Part shown: piece after piece, positions 16,964 through 24,929 of the stretch | Numbering within the stretch: position 1 is the stretch's first letter | How the letters are laid out: every line of letters starts with the position of its first letter | Assembly (NCBI RefSeq): GCF_031082405.1 | Contig: NZ_JAVHJU010000011.1 | Coordinates: 1 to 64,000, forward strand | Origin: Amycolatopsis sp. A133 | GTDB lineage: Bacteria > Actinomycetota > Actinomycetes > Mycobacteriales > Pseudonocardiaceae | Direction: 5' to 3' | DNA: 64,000 bases | Notes under the pieces: generated by a model | The model's input: only the letters and a program-made list of their open reading frames with translations | Database searches by the model: none | What the model was told of the DNA's origin: nothing | Position numbers and translations under genes: made by a program

Positions 16964-18022
16964 TCAGCGGGCCGGGATGATCGCCTGGTGGGGGCCGCCG
17001 AGGCCGTGCGGGCTGAGCAGCCGGCCCATCCGCTTCGGCATCCGCAGGGTGATCGCGCGGTCGAGGACCCGCGCGCCGGGCGCGGCTTCGGCCAGCCGCG
17101 TCTCGTAGGCCGTGCAGTCCGACGGCACCCGCAGCCAAGCCGACACCACCAGGTTGCCCTCGCCCACCACCGCGGCCGAGAGCCGGGTCTCCGGCAGCTG
17201 CGCGATCGCCGCGCCGGCGCGCTCGAGCTCCGCCGCGCCGACGTCGAGGCGGTAGCCGGCGATCACCGGCCAGCCCGCCGGGACGTGCGCGAGGTCGCAC
17301 CGGAAGTCGAGTTCGTGGTTGCGCAGCATCCGCGCCAGCGTGCGCCGCACCGCCGACTCGCTCATCCCGCAGTCGCGGGCCAGCACGGCGTAACTGCGCC
17401 GCCCGTCCTCGCCGAGGGACTCGACCAGCGCGCGCAGGCCCTGGTCGTTCCACTGCTGCGGCACGACCAGCCGGGCCTGCACCGCGGTGTCGTCCAGCAC
17501 GGCCCGCTGCTCCGGGGCGAGCGCGTCCACCAGCCACCCGCTGCCTTCCCGGTAGACGCGGGTGGCGACGGCGAAGCGGACCTCCCGCACTCCGGGCAGG
17601 GTGCCGATGCGGCCGGTGACCAGCGCGTCCAGCGCGTCGAGGTCGCGCGCCGCCAGTCCGAGGAACAGCGCGAACCGGCTGGTCGTGCGCTCGACGCTGA
17701 ACACGGGCGGCCAGCCGGACAGCTCGCGGGTCAGCCCGCTCAGCGCGTCCGGGCGGCAGGCCAGGTCGACGTAGCCGACCGTGGTCGTCGGCGGGGTCGA
17801 GTAGGCGGTGAGCCAAGCCAGCCCGGCGGCCTGCAGCCGCTCCCAGCGGCGCGCCGCCGTCGTCGCGTCGGTGCCCACGGCGGCGGCGATGCGCGTCCAC
17901 GGCGCCCGAGGATCGCGCTGCAGGGCCTCCACCAGCGCGAGGTCGGACGCGTTCAGTCCCGGGCGCGCCGTGTCCGGCTGCACACCGGGGGAAACGGGCA
18001 TGGCGAATTGTGGCCTGGTCAT
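16964..18022 (-). CDS. Lrp/AsnC-family regulator with two tandem AsnC units
   Basis: 352-residue predicted DNA-binding protein, double the usual length of about 150. An AsnC-type HTH is seen at about 23-65 (LNASDLALVEALQRDPRAPWTRIAAAVGTDATTAARRWERL), followed by a first ligand-like domain. A second HTH lies around 195-240 (LRALVESLGEDGRRSYAVLARDCGMSESAVRRTLARML) with another C-terminal domain, so it is an internally duplicated member. ATG 18022 is the default; ATG 18001 is an alternative and neither has a convincing ribosome site. Targets and effector are unknown. It may be read from the same transcript as the secreted-protein pair upstream. Confidence 0.82.
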   Translation of the reverse strand: MTRPQFAMPVSPGVQPDTARPGLNASDLALVEALQRDPRAPWTRIAAAVGTDATTAARRWERLQAAGLAWLTAYSTPPTTTVGYVDLACRPDALSGLTRELSGWPPVFSVERTTSRFALFLGLAARDLDALDALVTGRIGTLPGVREVRFAVATRVYREGSGWLVDALAPEQRAVLDDTAVQARLVVPQQWNDQGLRALVESLGEDGRRSYAVLARDCGMSESAVRRTLARMLRNHELDFRCDLAHVPAGWPVIAGYRLDVGAAELERAGAAIAQLPETRLSAAVVGEGNLVVSAWLRVPSDCTAYETRLAEAAPGARVLDRAITLRMPKRMGRLLSPHGLGGPHQAIIPAR

Positions 18023-18068
18023 GATCGGCTGCCAAGGGACCGGCGGCGTCCGCCGGCCCCTCGCCGTC

Positions 18069-18833
18069 CTACCGCCGCCGCAGCCGCGGCACCGCGGCCG
18101 CGCCCGCCACCAGCACGAGGACACCGCCGATCACGAAGGGCAGCGCCGGCACGTCGCCGGGGTCCGCGGCCGGGACGGCGCGTTCCCGCCCGCCGTAACC
18201 GCCGCCCGCACCGTCGCGGTCGTAGGCCGAGCCCGGCAGCTTGTCCGAGTACCGCTCGTGCAGGGCCGCGCGGTAGTCCCGCAGGGACAGCTGCGTGCCC
18301 GCGGCGAGCCCGGTGACCGAGCCGTCCAGGACGGTGACGGTGTCGCCGTGCACCGCGTACCAGGCGTTGACCTGCGGTTCGTGCAGGAGGTAGCCGCCGG
18401 CCGCGGCCTGCGCGTACTGCCGCTCGTAGTCGCCGGACGCGACGTTGACGACGGTCCAGGCCGGGCCCTGGCGCTCCGCCCACACGGTCGCGGTGGCGCC
18501 GTCGCCGGTCCGCGCCGGGACCGCGACGTAGGCGAGCGCGGCCGGGACGTCCGACTTCCCGGCGACGAACGCCGCCGTCGGCTCGTAGACCGGGACCTGC
18601 GTGCGCGGGTCGGCCGCCTGCTGCGCCGCCGCGGCCGCCCGTGCGCCGGGGAACTTCGTGGTCGCGAGCCGGCCGAGCGTCGCGGGGCCGCCGGTGACCT
18701 GCCCGATGGCGGCGGTGTCGGCGGCGGTCGGGGCGTCCGCGGGCCCGTTCGCCGCGCCCGCCGCGCCGGTCGTGGTGAACATCGCGGCGCCGGCCAGCAC
18801 GGCCACGCCCATCGCTTTCCGCAGCATGCTCAT
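18069..18833 (-). CDS. Membrane-anchored secreted protein of unknown function
   Basis: 254 residues with a Sec signal (MSMLRKAMGVAVLAGAAMFTTTGAAGAA). The extracytoplasmic domain contains AYVAVPARTGDGATATVWAERQGPAWTVVNVASGDYERQYA, and the C-terminus is one membrane helix (ALPFVIGGVLVLVAGAAAV) with an Arg tail, so it should be tethered with the body outside. Its ATG overlaps the stop of the upstream protease (ATGA), giving coupled synthesis; GAGGG precedes the start. I do not recognise the domain. It may present, inhibit or be processed by the partner protease, which is inference from the overlap. Confidence 0.78.
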   Translation of the reverse strand: MSMLRKAMGVAVLAGAAMFTTTGAAGAANGPADAPTAADTAAIGQVTGGPATLGRLATTKFPGARAAAAAQQAADPRTQVPVYEPTAAFVAGKSDVPAALAYVAVPARTGDGATATVWAERQGPAWTVVNVASGDYERQYAQAAAGGYLLHEPQVNAWYAVHGDTVTVLDGSVTGLAAGTQLSLRDYRAALHERYSDKLPGSAYDRDGAGGGYGGRERAVPAADPGDVPALPFVIGGVLVLVAGAAAVPRLRRR

Positions 18834-19477
18834 CCCTCGATCCCGTACAGCGTGTGGGTCCACTGGAACTGGGTGTTCGAACGGTAGGTGTCGTAGTTCA
18901 TCGAGTTGTAGCGGCTGTTGTTCGGCCACGGGTCGCCGTATTCGACCCGGGTGGCCCCGCTCGCATTGTCGTAACCGTAGAGCACGTGCATGTGGCCGCC
19001 ACCGGACCGCCAGCCGATGCGGGTGCCGACCGGCTTTCCCGCGTCGATCTGCGTTTTGACGCCGGTGAAGGAAAGCGTCTGGCCGCCCGAGTTGTACGTC
19101 CCGGCGGTGGTGAACCCGAGGTAGCGGAACACGCGCTGCTGGTCGGACAGGTAGCCCTGGTTGTTGGCGCAATCGCTGCCGGATTCGTTGTGCGCGATCT
19201 GGCAGAACCGGGTCTGGGTCAGCGAATAGCCCCAGTAGTCGGCGATCGTGTTGCCGCTGGCGTCCCAGCACCACTGGTCCTTCTGCTGGGCCTGCATGGT
19301 GATGCCGAGATCGGTGCGCGCCGCGGCCGCGGCGGCCGGTGCCTGCAGCGCGACGACCGCAGCCGTGACGGCCCAAAGCGCGGCGAGTCCACGTAGGACT
19401 CCTGATGTGTTTTCACGAAGTGCTCCTCCAGCCGGTGACGATTCGACGTGGTGGCAGGGAATACTCCGCGCCGGCAC
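18830..19477 (-). CDS. Secreted papain-like cysteine protease (C39-2/AvrRpt2-like)
   Basis: Predicted extracellular peptidase. The catalytic Cys region QQKDQWCWDASGNTIADYWG, the His region GGGHMHVLYGYDN and a later YGDPWP fit the papain-like C39-2/AvrRpt2 group. The signal peptide (GVLRGLAALWAVTAAVVALQAPAAAAAA) is intact, but the start is unclear. The best ribosome site, GGAGGAG (19423-19429), points to a GTG at 19416 that is one base out of frame with the signal across an AAAA run. The coordinates given use the nearest in-frame GTG (19477); an in-frame ATG exists at 19567. Either the run has lost an A or a distant start is used. Confidence 0.8.
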   Translation of the reverse strand: MPARSIPCHHVESSPAGGALRENTSGVLRGLAALWAVTAAVVALQAPAAAAAARTDLGITMQAQQKDQWCWDASGNTIADYWGYSLTQTRFCQIAHNESGSDCANNQGYLSDQQRVFRYLGFTTAGTYNSGGQTLSFTGVKTQIDAGKPVGTRIGWRSGGGHMHVLYGYDNASGATRVEYGDPWPNNSRYNSMNYDTYRSNTQFQWTHTLYGIEG

Positions 19478-19618
19478 GGGGATCCGGTACCTACCAAGGG
19501 AGGATTGCTTCGGCGGGAAAAGGATTCCGGCGGATCCCGGCATGCGCAGGGTGCCGGATTCCGGCATCGGCTCGGGGCCGCCGGACGGATTCCGGCGGCC
19601 CCGACCGGTCGCCCGGGG

Positions 19619-20215
19619 TCAGGAAACGGTCGTCGTGCCGAGGGTGACGTCCTGGCCCGGCGGGTCGAGCGTCAGCGCGACGTCGAACTCGCCGAGGCCG
19701 CTGTCGGTGATCACGTGCGTGGTCGCGGCGGCGTCGACGCCGCTGGTCGCCTCGCCGGCCGGGGTGCCGGCCGGGACGGTGAAGTCGACCTGGCCGAGCG
19801 CGGTGAACTTCAGGCTGCCTTCGGCGGGCACGGGCGTCTCGGGGATCGGCAGCTCGACCGGGATGGCCACGGACTGGTCGCCGATCGCGACGTTGACCTG
19901 CGATTTGATCGTGCCGGAGAGCTTGGTGGCACCGACGAGGCGCAGGCCGTCGCCCGCGGTTTGACCGGCGTCGACGTCGAGGCTGAAGGGCACCGAAACC
20001 GTGCTGCCCGCGGTGGCGGTCGCCGGGATGTCGGCCTTGACCACGACGGTGACCTGCTGGTCGCCGATCAGCGGGAACCCGCCCCGGTAGGTGAGCGTTT
20101 TCTCCGCCGCCGCGGCCGGTGCCGCGGAAACGACGGCGATCGCGCCCGCCAGCAGCGCGGCGACCCCGATTCCCCGGAATCGACGGGTGGTTTTCCGCAT
20201 GAGGGTTTCCGTCAT
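19619..20215 (-). CDS. Secreted DUF6801-type protein
   Basis: 198 residues with a signal peptide (to about residue 37, AAPAAAAEKTLTY). A single beta-rich domain follows: TYRGGFPLIGDQQVTVVVKADIP, GTIKSQVNVAIGDQSVAIPVELPIPETPVP, ALGQVDFTVPAGTPAGEATSG. This resembles the DUF6801 secreted proteins of actinomycetes; no enzymatic motif is visible and function is unknown. ATG 20215 is preceded by AGGAAAGGA; MRKTT at 20200 is an alternative. It is monocistronic in appearance, lying between the protease leader and a divergent CHAP-like gene. Confidence 0.8.
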   Translation of the reverse strand: MTETLMRKTTRRFRGIGVAALLAGAIAVVSAAPAAAAEKTLTYRGGFPLIGDQQVTVVVKADIPATATAGSTVSVPFSLDVDAGQTAGDGLRLVGATKLSGTIKSQVNVAIGDQSVAIPVELPIPETPVPAEGSLKFTALGQVDFTVPAGTPAGEATSGVDAAATTHVITDSGLGEFDVALTLDPPGQDVTLGTTTVS

Positions 20216-20445
20216 GTCTGGTCCTTTCCTCGTTGAACGGCCTTTCGGATACTAGGTGGAAAACTTCCCAACCGGCCATTCCCTTTTTCCGTTGCCCGGG
20301 AATTTGTCACGCCGCTCGGTCCACACCGCCGCGGTTTTTGTCACGTGCCCGCGAGAGCGGCCGTGTAGTGGCGGTGTAGCGGCCGCGCGCAGGGTGGTTC
20401 CCGTCGACGCCGGGACCCCTGCCCCGGCCTACTGAGGGAGACACC

Positions 20446-20946
20446 ATGCGAACCATCTGCCAGGCGGCCGCGCTCTCGGCCGCCCTGCTCTTCGGCGGCG
20501 CGACCGTCGCTTCGGCCGCCACGCCGGAGGTGTATTCGGAAGTCACCGCTGCCGACATCGCCGAGCCGGGCGCGGTCATCACCGACTCCGCCGCGGACCT
20601 GGCGGCGGCCCGGACGGCGAGCCAGGCGATCGCCTGGTTCTCCAGCCGCAACGGCAGCACGGCCTACCAGGGCTACTGCGAGCGGGCGGTGCGCCTGGCG
20701 TGGGACCGCGTGACGCACCACGCGAGCGCGATCGAGCACTGGCGCTCCTCCGACGGCGCCCGCCACACGACGGGCACCCCGCCGCGCGGCGCGTTCGTGT
20801 TCTGGAACATCTCGGCGTACGGCCACGTCGGCATCGCCGACGGCAGCGGCGGAGTCTGGGCCACGAGCGTCAACGGCGCGATCGGCCACGCACGCCAGGG
20901 CTACTTCGCCAACTACCTCGGCTGGAAGCCGGGCAACAGCAACTGA
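20446..20946 (+). CDS. Small secreted CHAP/NlpC-like protein
   Basis: 166 residues with a signal peptide (MRTICQAAALSAALLFGGATVASA). The mature part has a Cys in GYCERAVRLAWDR, the segment TPPRGAFVFWNISAYGHVGIADGSGG with a His, then VWATSVNG. This Cys/His order is that of CHAP-like peptidoglycan amidases/endopeptidases. The domain is short and could also be a non-enzymatic secreted protein. GAGGGAG lies just upstream of ATG. It is convergent with the SARP gene; the space between them holds the 21-bp repeat array. Confidence 0.75.
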   Translation: MRTICQAAALSAALLFGGATVASAATPEVYSEVTAADIAEPGAVITDSAADLAAARTASQAIAWFSSRNGSTAYQGYCERAVRLAWDRVTHHASAIEHWRSSDGARHTTGTPPRGAFVFWNISAYGHVGIADGSGGVWATSVNGAIGHARQGYFANYLGWKPGNSN

Positions 20947-20985
20947 CCGGGCGGGGCCGCCGGCACTCCGCGCCGGCGGCCCCCA

Positions 20986-21238
20986 ATCCCGAGTGATGCC
21001 CCGCCGAATCACGCGAGATGCCCGCCGAATCACGCGAGATGCCCCTCCAATCACGCGAGATGCCCCCCGAATCACGCGAAATGCCCCTCCAGTCACGTGA
21101 GATGCCCGCCGAATCACGCGAGATCCGGCTTCAAGCACGCGAGTTCCGGGCCCAATCACGCGAGTTCCGGCTTCGATCACGCGAGATCCGGCCCCGATCA
21201 CGCGAGATCCGGCTTCAATCACGCCGATCCCGGCCGAA
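20986..21238. repeat. 21-bp phased palindrome array 2 (11 exact-phase units)
   Basis: After one 22-bp degenerate unit (20986-21007), eleven units of exactly 21 bp run from 21008 to 21238. Each begins ATCACGCGAGAT or a close variant. The linker switches halfway from GCCCCTCCA/GCCCGCCGA to CCGGCTTCA-like. The array fills the gap between the convergent CHAP-like and SARP genes; nothing else is seen in 20947-21319. It is open as a heptapeptide repeat on the plus strand only because 21 is a multiple of three. Confidence 0.93.
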
Positions 21239-21319
21239 AGCACAAGTTTGTGAGCTTCGCGCTTGCGACGTGCCCGCGTCGTTGAACTTGCAGTCCAGGC
21301 AGGCGAAGACACGGATGAG

Positions 21320-24100
21320 TCAGGTGCGAACCGCGGCCGGGCTCCGGCGGCGCTGGGCCTGCTCCAGCAACGCCAGCCCCGTCGTCTCGCCCTGGTGGTT
21401 CCCCGTCTCGCGGAACACCCGCAACGCCCGGTCGCACACCCCGCGGGCCTGCACCGGCTCGCCCGCCGCCAGGAGCGTCTGCCCTATTCCCAGCAACGCG
21501 TACGCGCTGCACCTCTCGTCGTCGAGGCCCTCCAGGATGCTCAACGCCAGCCTCAGACACGTCAACGACTCCGGCAGCCTGTCCGTGTCGCGGTGCAGCG
21601 TGCCCAATTCCGTCAGGACCTTCGCCTCCCGGTGCGGGTCCTCGATCTCGCGCGCCAGCTCGCGGGCCCGGCGCAGCCACGTCTCCGCCTCCGCGTACGA
21701 GCCCAGCAACGCATACGTCGAGCCGATCGAATTGCGCATCTGGGCGACGCCGCTGCGGTCGTCCGCCCGCTCCAGGCCCGCCAACGCCCGGCGGTAGAAC
21801 CCGAGCGCGTCGCGGGGGCGGTCGCGGACGCGGGCCACCGTGCCGAGGCCCGCCACCGCCAGTGCTTCGCCGCGGACGTCGCCCAGTTCGGCGAACAGCT
21901 CCGCCGAACGCCGCATGTCGCGGGTCGCTTCCGCGTATTCGTCGTGGTACAGCCGGACCTGGCCGAGGCCGCGGCACAGGACCGCCGCTCCCCGGCGATT
22001 GCCCGCCGCCTCGGCTGCCGCCAGCGCCGTCGCGTGGCTGCGCCGCCAGTCGTCGTACGCGCCTCGCAGGTCGTAGAACGGGACCGCCGCCGCGGTCAGC
22101 TGCCAGGCCAGCTCGTCGAGACCCGCGTCCGCCGCCAGCTGGACCGCCGCCGCCAGCAGCTTGCGCTCCGCGGTGAACCAGGCGAGCGGGTCGGCCGGCA
22201 ACCGGCCGGGCACCGCACGAACGTCCAGCGCGGGACCGGTCATCGCGCCGAACGCCGGCGGCAGACCGGCCGCCGCCGTTTTCGCCAGCGCCAGCAGGAC
22301 CGACAGCACCCGGGCCAGCGTCTCCCGCCGCTGCGCGAAGGGCTCCTGCGCGAGCAGTTCCGTCGCGTAGCACCGCAGCAGGTCGTGCAGCCGGTACCGC
22401 GGGTGCCCACTGGAATCCTGCCCCACCAGGGAAACCAGGTTCGCGTCGACGAGCACGTCGAGGACGTCGTGGGTGCCGTCGCGGTCCAGCAGCGCGTCGA
22501 TCACCCAGCTCGGGAAGTCCTGCGCGCCCAGGACCGCCGACCGGCCGAACGCCGTCCGCGCGGACGGCGGCAGCTGACGCAGGCTGAGCTCGAAGCTCGG
22601 CCGGACGCCGAGGTCGCCGACGCGCAGCTCGCTCAGCCGGCTCGATTCGTCGGCCAGCCGGTCGTGCAGCGTGCGCAGGCTCCACGCCTGCCGCCCGGCC
22701 AGCCGCGCGCCCGCGATGCGGATCGCCAGCGGCAGGTACCCGCAGCACCGGACGATCGCCGCGGCTTCGGCCGGTTCGCCCTCGACGCGGTCCGCTCCCG
22801 CCAGCTCCGCCAGCAGCTGCGCAGCTTCCCGTTCCCCGAACACCGTCAGCTCGACGTGCTTCGCGCCTGCCAGCTCCGGCAGCCGCCCGCGGGTCGTCAC
22901 CAGCACGGCGCACCCGGCGTCGGCGGGCAGCAGCGGGCGGACCTGCGCGGCGGTCGCGGTGTCGTCGAGCACCAGCAGCATCCGGCGCCCGGCCAGGCGC
23001 GAGCGGAACAGCGCGGCCCGCTGGCCGAGCCCGGCGGGGACGGTGTTGCCCGTGACGCCCAGTGCGTGCAGGAAGTCGGCGAGCACCTCCGCCGGGTCAC
23101 GCGGCGCGCCGGTGCCGGCGAGGTCGACGTAGAGCTGGCCGTCCGGGAACCGGTCCGCGAGGCCGTGGGCGACGTGCATGGCCAGCGCCGTCTTGCCGGT
23201 GCCGGGCGCGCCGGTCAGCACGACCGGCGCCGGCCCCGCCCCGAGCAGCCCGGCCAGCTCGCGGACGTACTCCTCGCGCCCGGTGAAGTCGGGCAGGTCC
23301 GCCGGGAGCTGCCGCAACGGCGACGGGCCGGCCGGGGCGGACGCGGGCCCGGGCAGCGGCTCGCCGGTGAGGATCGCCGCCTGCAGGGCCCGCAGTTCCG
23401 GCCCCGGTTCGACGCCGAGTTCGGTGACCAGCCGCTCGCGGGCGGTCGTGTACGCCCGCAGCGCCTCGGCCCGGCGGCCCGCGCCGGCGAGCGCGAGCAG
23501 GTACTGCTGCCAGAGCCGTTCGCGGTAGGGGTGTTCGGCCAGCAGCACGGTGAGCTCCGCGATCGCGGGGTCGTGCCGGCCCAGCCGCACCTGCAACGCC
23601 AGCCGTTCCTCGACGGCGGCCAGCCGGTTTTCGACGAGCCGGCCGAGCTCGGCGTCCCAGGCCGGTGCGGTCGGCAGGTCTTCCAGCGGGTCGCCGCGCC
23701 ACAGCGCTTCGGCCTCGGCCAGCAGCGTCAGCGCCGACTCGGGCGAGCCGTCCTTGGCCACGCGGGCGGCGTCGGCGACCAGCCGGGTGAACCGGTGGGC
23801 GTCGACGTCGCCGGGGTCGGCGACCAGCGAGTAACCCGGGCCGTGGGTGCGCAGGACGGCGCCTTCGGGCAGCAGCCGGCGCAGGCGCCACACGTACGTC
23901 TGGAGGTTGGCGGTGGCGGACGTCGGTGGTTCGCCCGCCCAGAGGATGTCGATCAGCTGCCCGGGCGAGACCATCCGGTTTGCGTTGAGCAGCAGGTGGG
24001 CGAGCAGGACCCGCTGCTTCGCCCCGCCGAGGGCCAGCGCCCGGCCGCTGACCGTCACGGTCAGCGGTCCGAGCAGGTAAAACCGCACTTCAGGCCCCAT
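21320..24100 (-). CDS. AfsR/SARP-type transcriptional regulator with NB-ARC and TPR domains
   Basis: 926-residue regulator of the Streptomyces antibiotic regulatory protein type. An OmpR-like winged helix lies at about 1-95 (VRFYLLGPLTVTVSGRALALGGAKQRVLLAHLLLNANRMV) and a bacterial transcriptional activation domain at about 100-245. An NB-ARC ATPase follows from about 270, with Walker A GAPGTGKTAL, Walker B MLLVLDD and VLVTTRG, and C-terminal TPR-like repeats from about 640. ATG 24100 directly precedes the winged helix. Such proteins activate secondary metabolism, often after phosphorylation; no biosynthetic cluster lies in this window, so its targets are elsewhere or unknown. It is divergent from the TetR gene. 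Confidence 0.93.
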   Translation of the reverse strand: MGPEVRFYLLGPLTVTVSGRALALGGAKQRVLLAHLLLNANRMVSPGQLIDILWAGEPPTSATANLQTYVWRLRRLLPEGAVLRTHGPGYSLVADPGDVDAHRFTRLVADAARVAKDGSPESALTLLAEAEALWRGDPLEDLPTAPAWDAELGRLVENRLAAVEERLALQVRLGRHDPAIAELTVLLAEHPYRERLWQQYLLALAGAGRRAEALRAYTTARERLVTELGVEPGPELRALQAAILTGEPLPGPASAPAGPSPLRQLPADLPDFTGREEYVRELAGLLGAGPAPVVLTGAPGTGKTALAMHVAHGLADRFPDGQLYVDLAGTGAPRDPAEVLADFLHALGVTGNTVPAGLGQRAALFRSRLAGRRMLLVLDDTATAAQVRPLLPADAGCAVLVTTRGRLPELAGAKHVELTVFGEREAAQLLAELAGADRVEGEPAEAAAIVRCCGYLPLAIRIAGARLAGRQAWSLRTLHDRLADESSRLSELRVGDLGVRPSFELSLRQLPPSARTAFGRSAVLGAQDFPSWVIDALLDRDGTHDVLDVLVDANLVSLVGQDSSGHPRYRLHDLLRCYATELLAQEPFAQRRETLARVLSVLLALAKTAAAGLPPAFGAMTGPALDVRAVPGRLPADPLAWFTAERKLLAAAVQLAADAGLDELAWQLTAAAVPFYDLRGAYDDWRRSHATALAAAEAAGNRRGAAVLCRGLGQVRLYHDEYAEATRDMRRSAELFAELGDVRGEALAVAGLGTVARVRDRPRDALGFYRRALAGLERADDRSGVAQMRNSIGSTYALLGSYAEAETWLRRARELAREIEDPHREAKVLTELGTLHRDTDRLPESLTCLRLALSILEGLDDERCSAYALLGIGQTLLAAGEPVQARGVCDRALRVFRETGNHQGETTGLALLEQAQRRRSPAAVRT

Positions 24101-24264
24101 CGCGTCGCCCCCGTTCCCCCGGCCGCCCCCAGGCGGAACCAGCAGCCGGACTGTAACCGGACGACGGCGCGGCCCGTGGGGAAATCGCGGACATCCGGGA
24201 CAGCGGGACAGTGGATGTCACTCGTTTGCCGGGCCGCCGGACCGCCCGGTTGACCGCCGAGCGA

Positions 24265-24284
24265 GAGTGAGTGTACAGTCACTC
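24265..24284. promoter_or_regulatory. TetR operator, copy 1 (overlaps TetR start)
   Basis: GAGTGAGTGTACAGTCACTC: inverted GAGTGA/TCACTC arms ending two bases before the TetR ATG. The same 20-bp frame recurs at 24891-24910 before the oxidoreductase. This position suggests autorepression and possibly leaderless translation. Confidence 0.75.
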
Positions 24285-24286
24285 AC

Positions 24287-24853
24287 ATGACCAGACGCGG
24301 GGCCACGCTCTCCACCTCCGACGCCCGGCGGGACGCCGTCGTCGACGCCGCCATCGCCGAATTCGCCCGCGGCGGCTACCACAGCACGCCGATCAGCGCG
24401 GTCGCCGCCCGGGCGGACATCTCCCCCGCCTACGTCTTCAAGTTGTTCCCCGGCAAGGTTTCCCTGTTCGTCGCCGCACTCGACCGGTGCTACGAACTCG
24501 TCGTCCACGCCCTTTCGAACGGGGCCGCGCGCGCCGGGGACGCCGATCCGGAGAAGATCCTCCACGAGATGGGCGGCGCGTACGCCGAGCTGATCGCCGA
24601 CCGGAACCTGCTGATGCTGCAGGTGCACGCCCAGTCCGCCACCGACACCCCGGAAATCGCCGACGCCGTGCGCCGCGGGCTGGCCAAGGTCACCGAGTTC
24701 GCCCGCTCGCGCTCCGGAGCGGCCGACGGCGAGGTGCAGCGGTTCGTCGCCTACGGCCAGCTCTGCCACCTGATCGCCACCCTCGACCTCGACGGCCGGT
24801 CCGGTGACTGGGCCGCCGTGCTCTCCGCCGGCATCCGCCACCCCGGCCGGTAA
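24287..24853 (+). CDS. TetR-family transcriptional regulator
   Basis: 188-residue repressor with a TetR HTH at about 12-60 (ARRDAVVDAAIAEFARGGYHSTPISAVAARADISPAYVFKLFPGKVSLFVAALDRCYE) and a helical ligand domain. Its own start is covered by a 20-bp inverted repeat, with the same repeat upstream of the next gene, so it probably represses itself and the adjoining oxidoreductase. There is no ribosome site, because the operator abuts the ATG. The inducer is likely a quinone or other electrophile, judged only from the target enzyme class. Confidence 0.92.
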   Translation: MTRRGATLSTSDARRDAVVDAAIAEFARGGYHSTPISAVAARADISPAYVFKLFPGKVSLFVAALDRCYELVVHALSNGAARAGDADPEKILHEMGGAYAELIADRNLLMLQVHAQSATDTPEIADAVRRGLAKVTEFARSRSGAADGEVQRFVAYGQLCHLIATLDLDGRSGDWAAVLSAGIRHPGR

Positions 24854-24890
24854 CCGAACCGGCCCTCCCCGGCCCTTTTTCTCGCCCGTC

Positions 24891-24910
24891 GAGTGATTGA
24901 CCAGTCACTC
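24891..24910. promoter_or_regulatory. TetR operator, copy 2 (before the oxidoreductase)
   Basis: GAGTGATTGACCAGTCACTC, same length and arms as 24265-24284 with a different centre, 20 bp upstream of the ATG at 24930. Confidence 0.75.
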
Positions 24911-24929
24911 ACAACCGTTAGGAAGCACC

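Noticed and set aside
20986..21238. Possible CRISPR array
   Set aside because: Units are contiguous 21-mers with drifting linkers, not constant repeats with unique spacers of about 30 bp, and no cas genes are present.
21018..21797. Open frame beginning with heptapeptide repeats (MPAESRE-like)
   Set aside because: The repeats are the 21-bp intergenic array read in frame, and the rest is antisense to the SARP gene; there is no ribosome site.
21320..24100. Marker of an antibiotic biosynthetic cluster
   Set aside because: The SARP regulator stands alone here; no polyketide synthase, NRPS or tailoring cluster is in the window, and the single P450 is 14 kb away.
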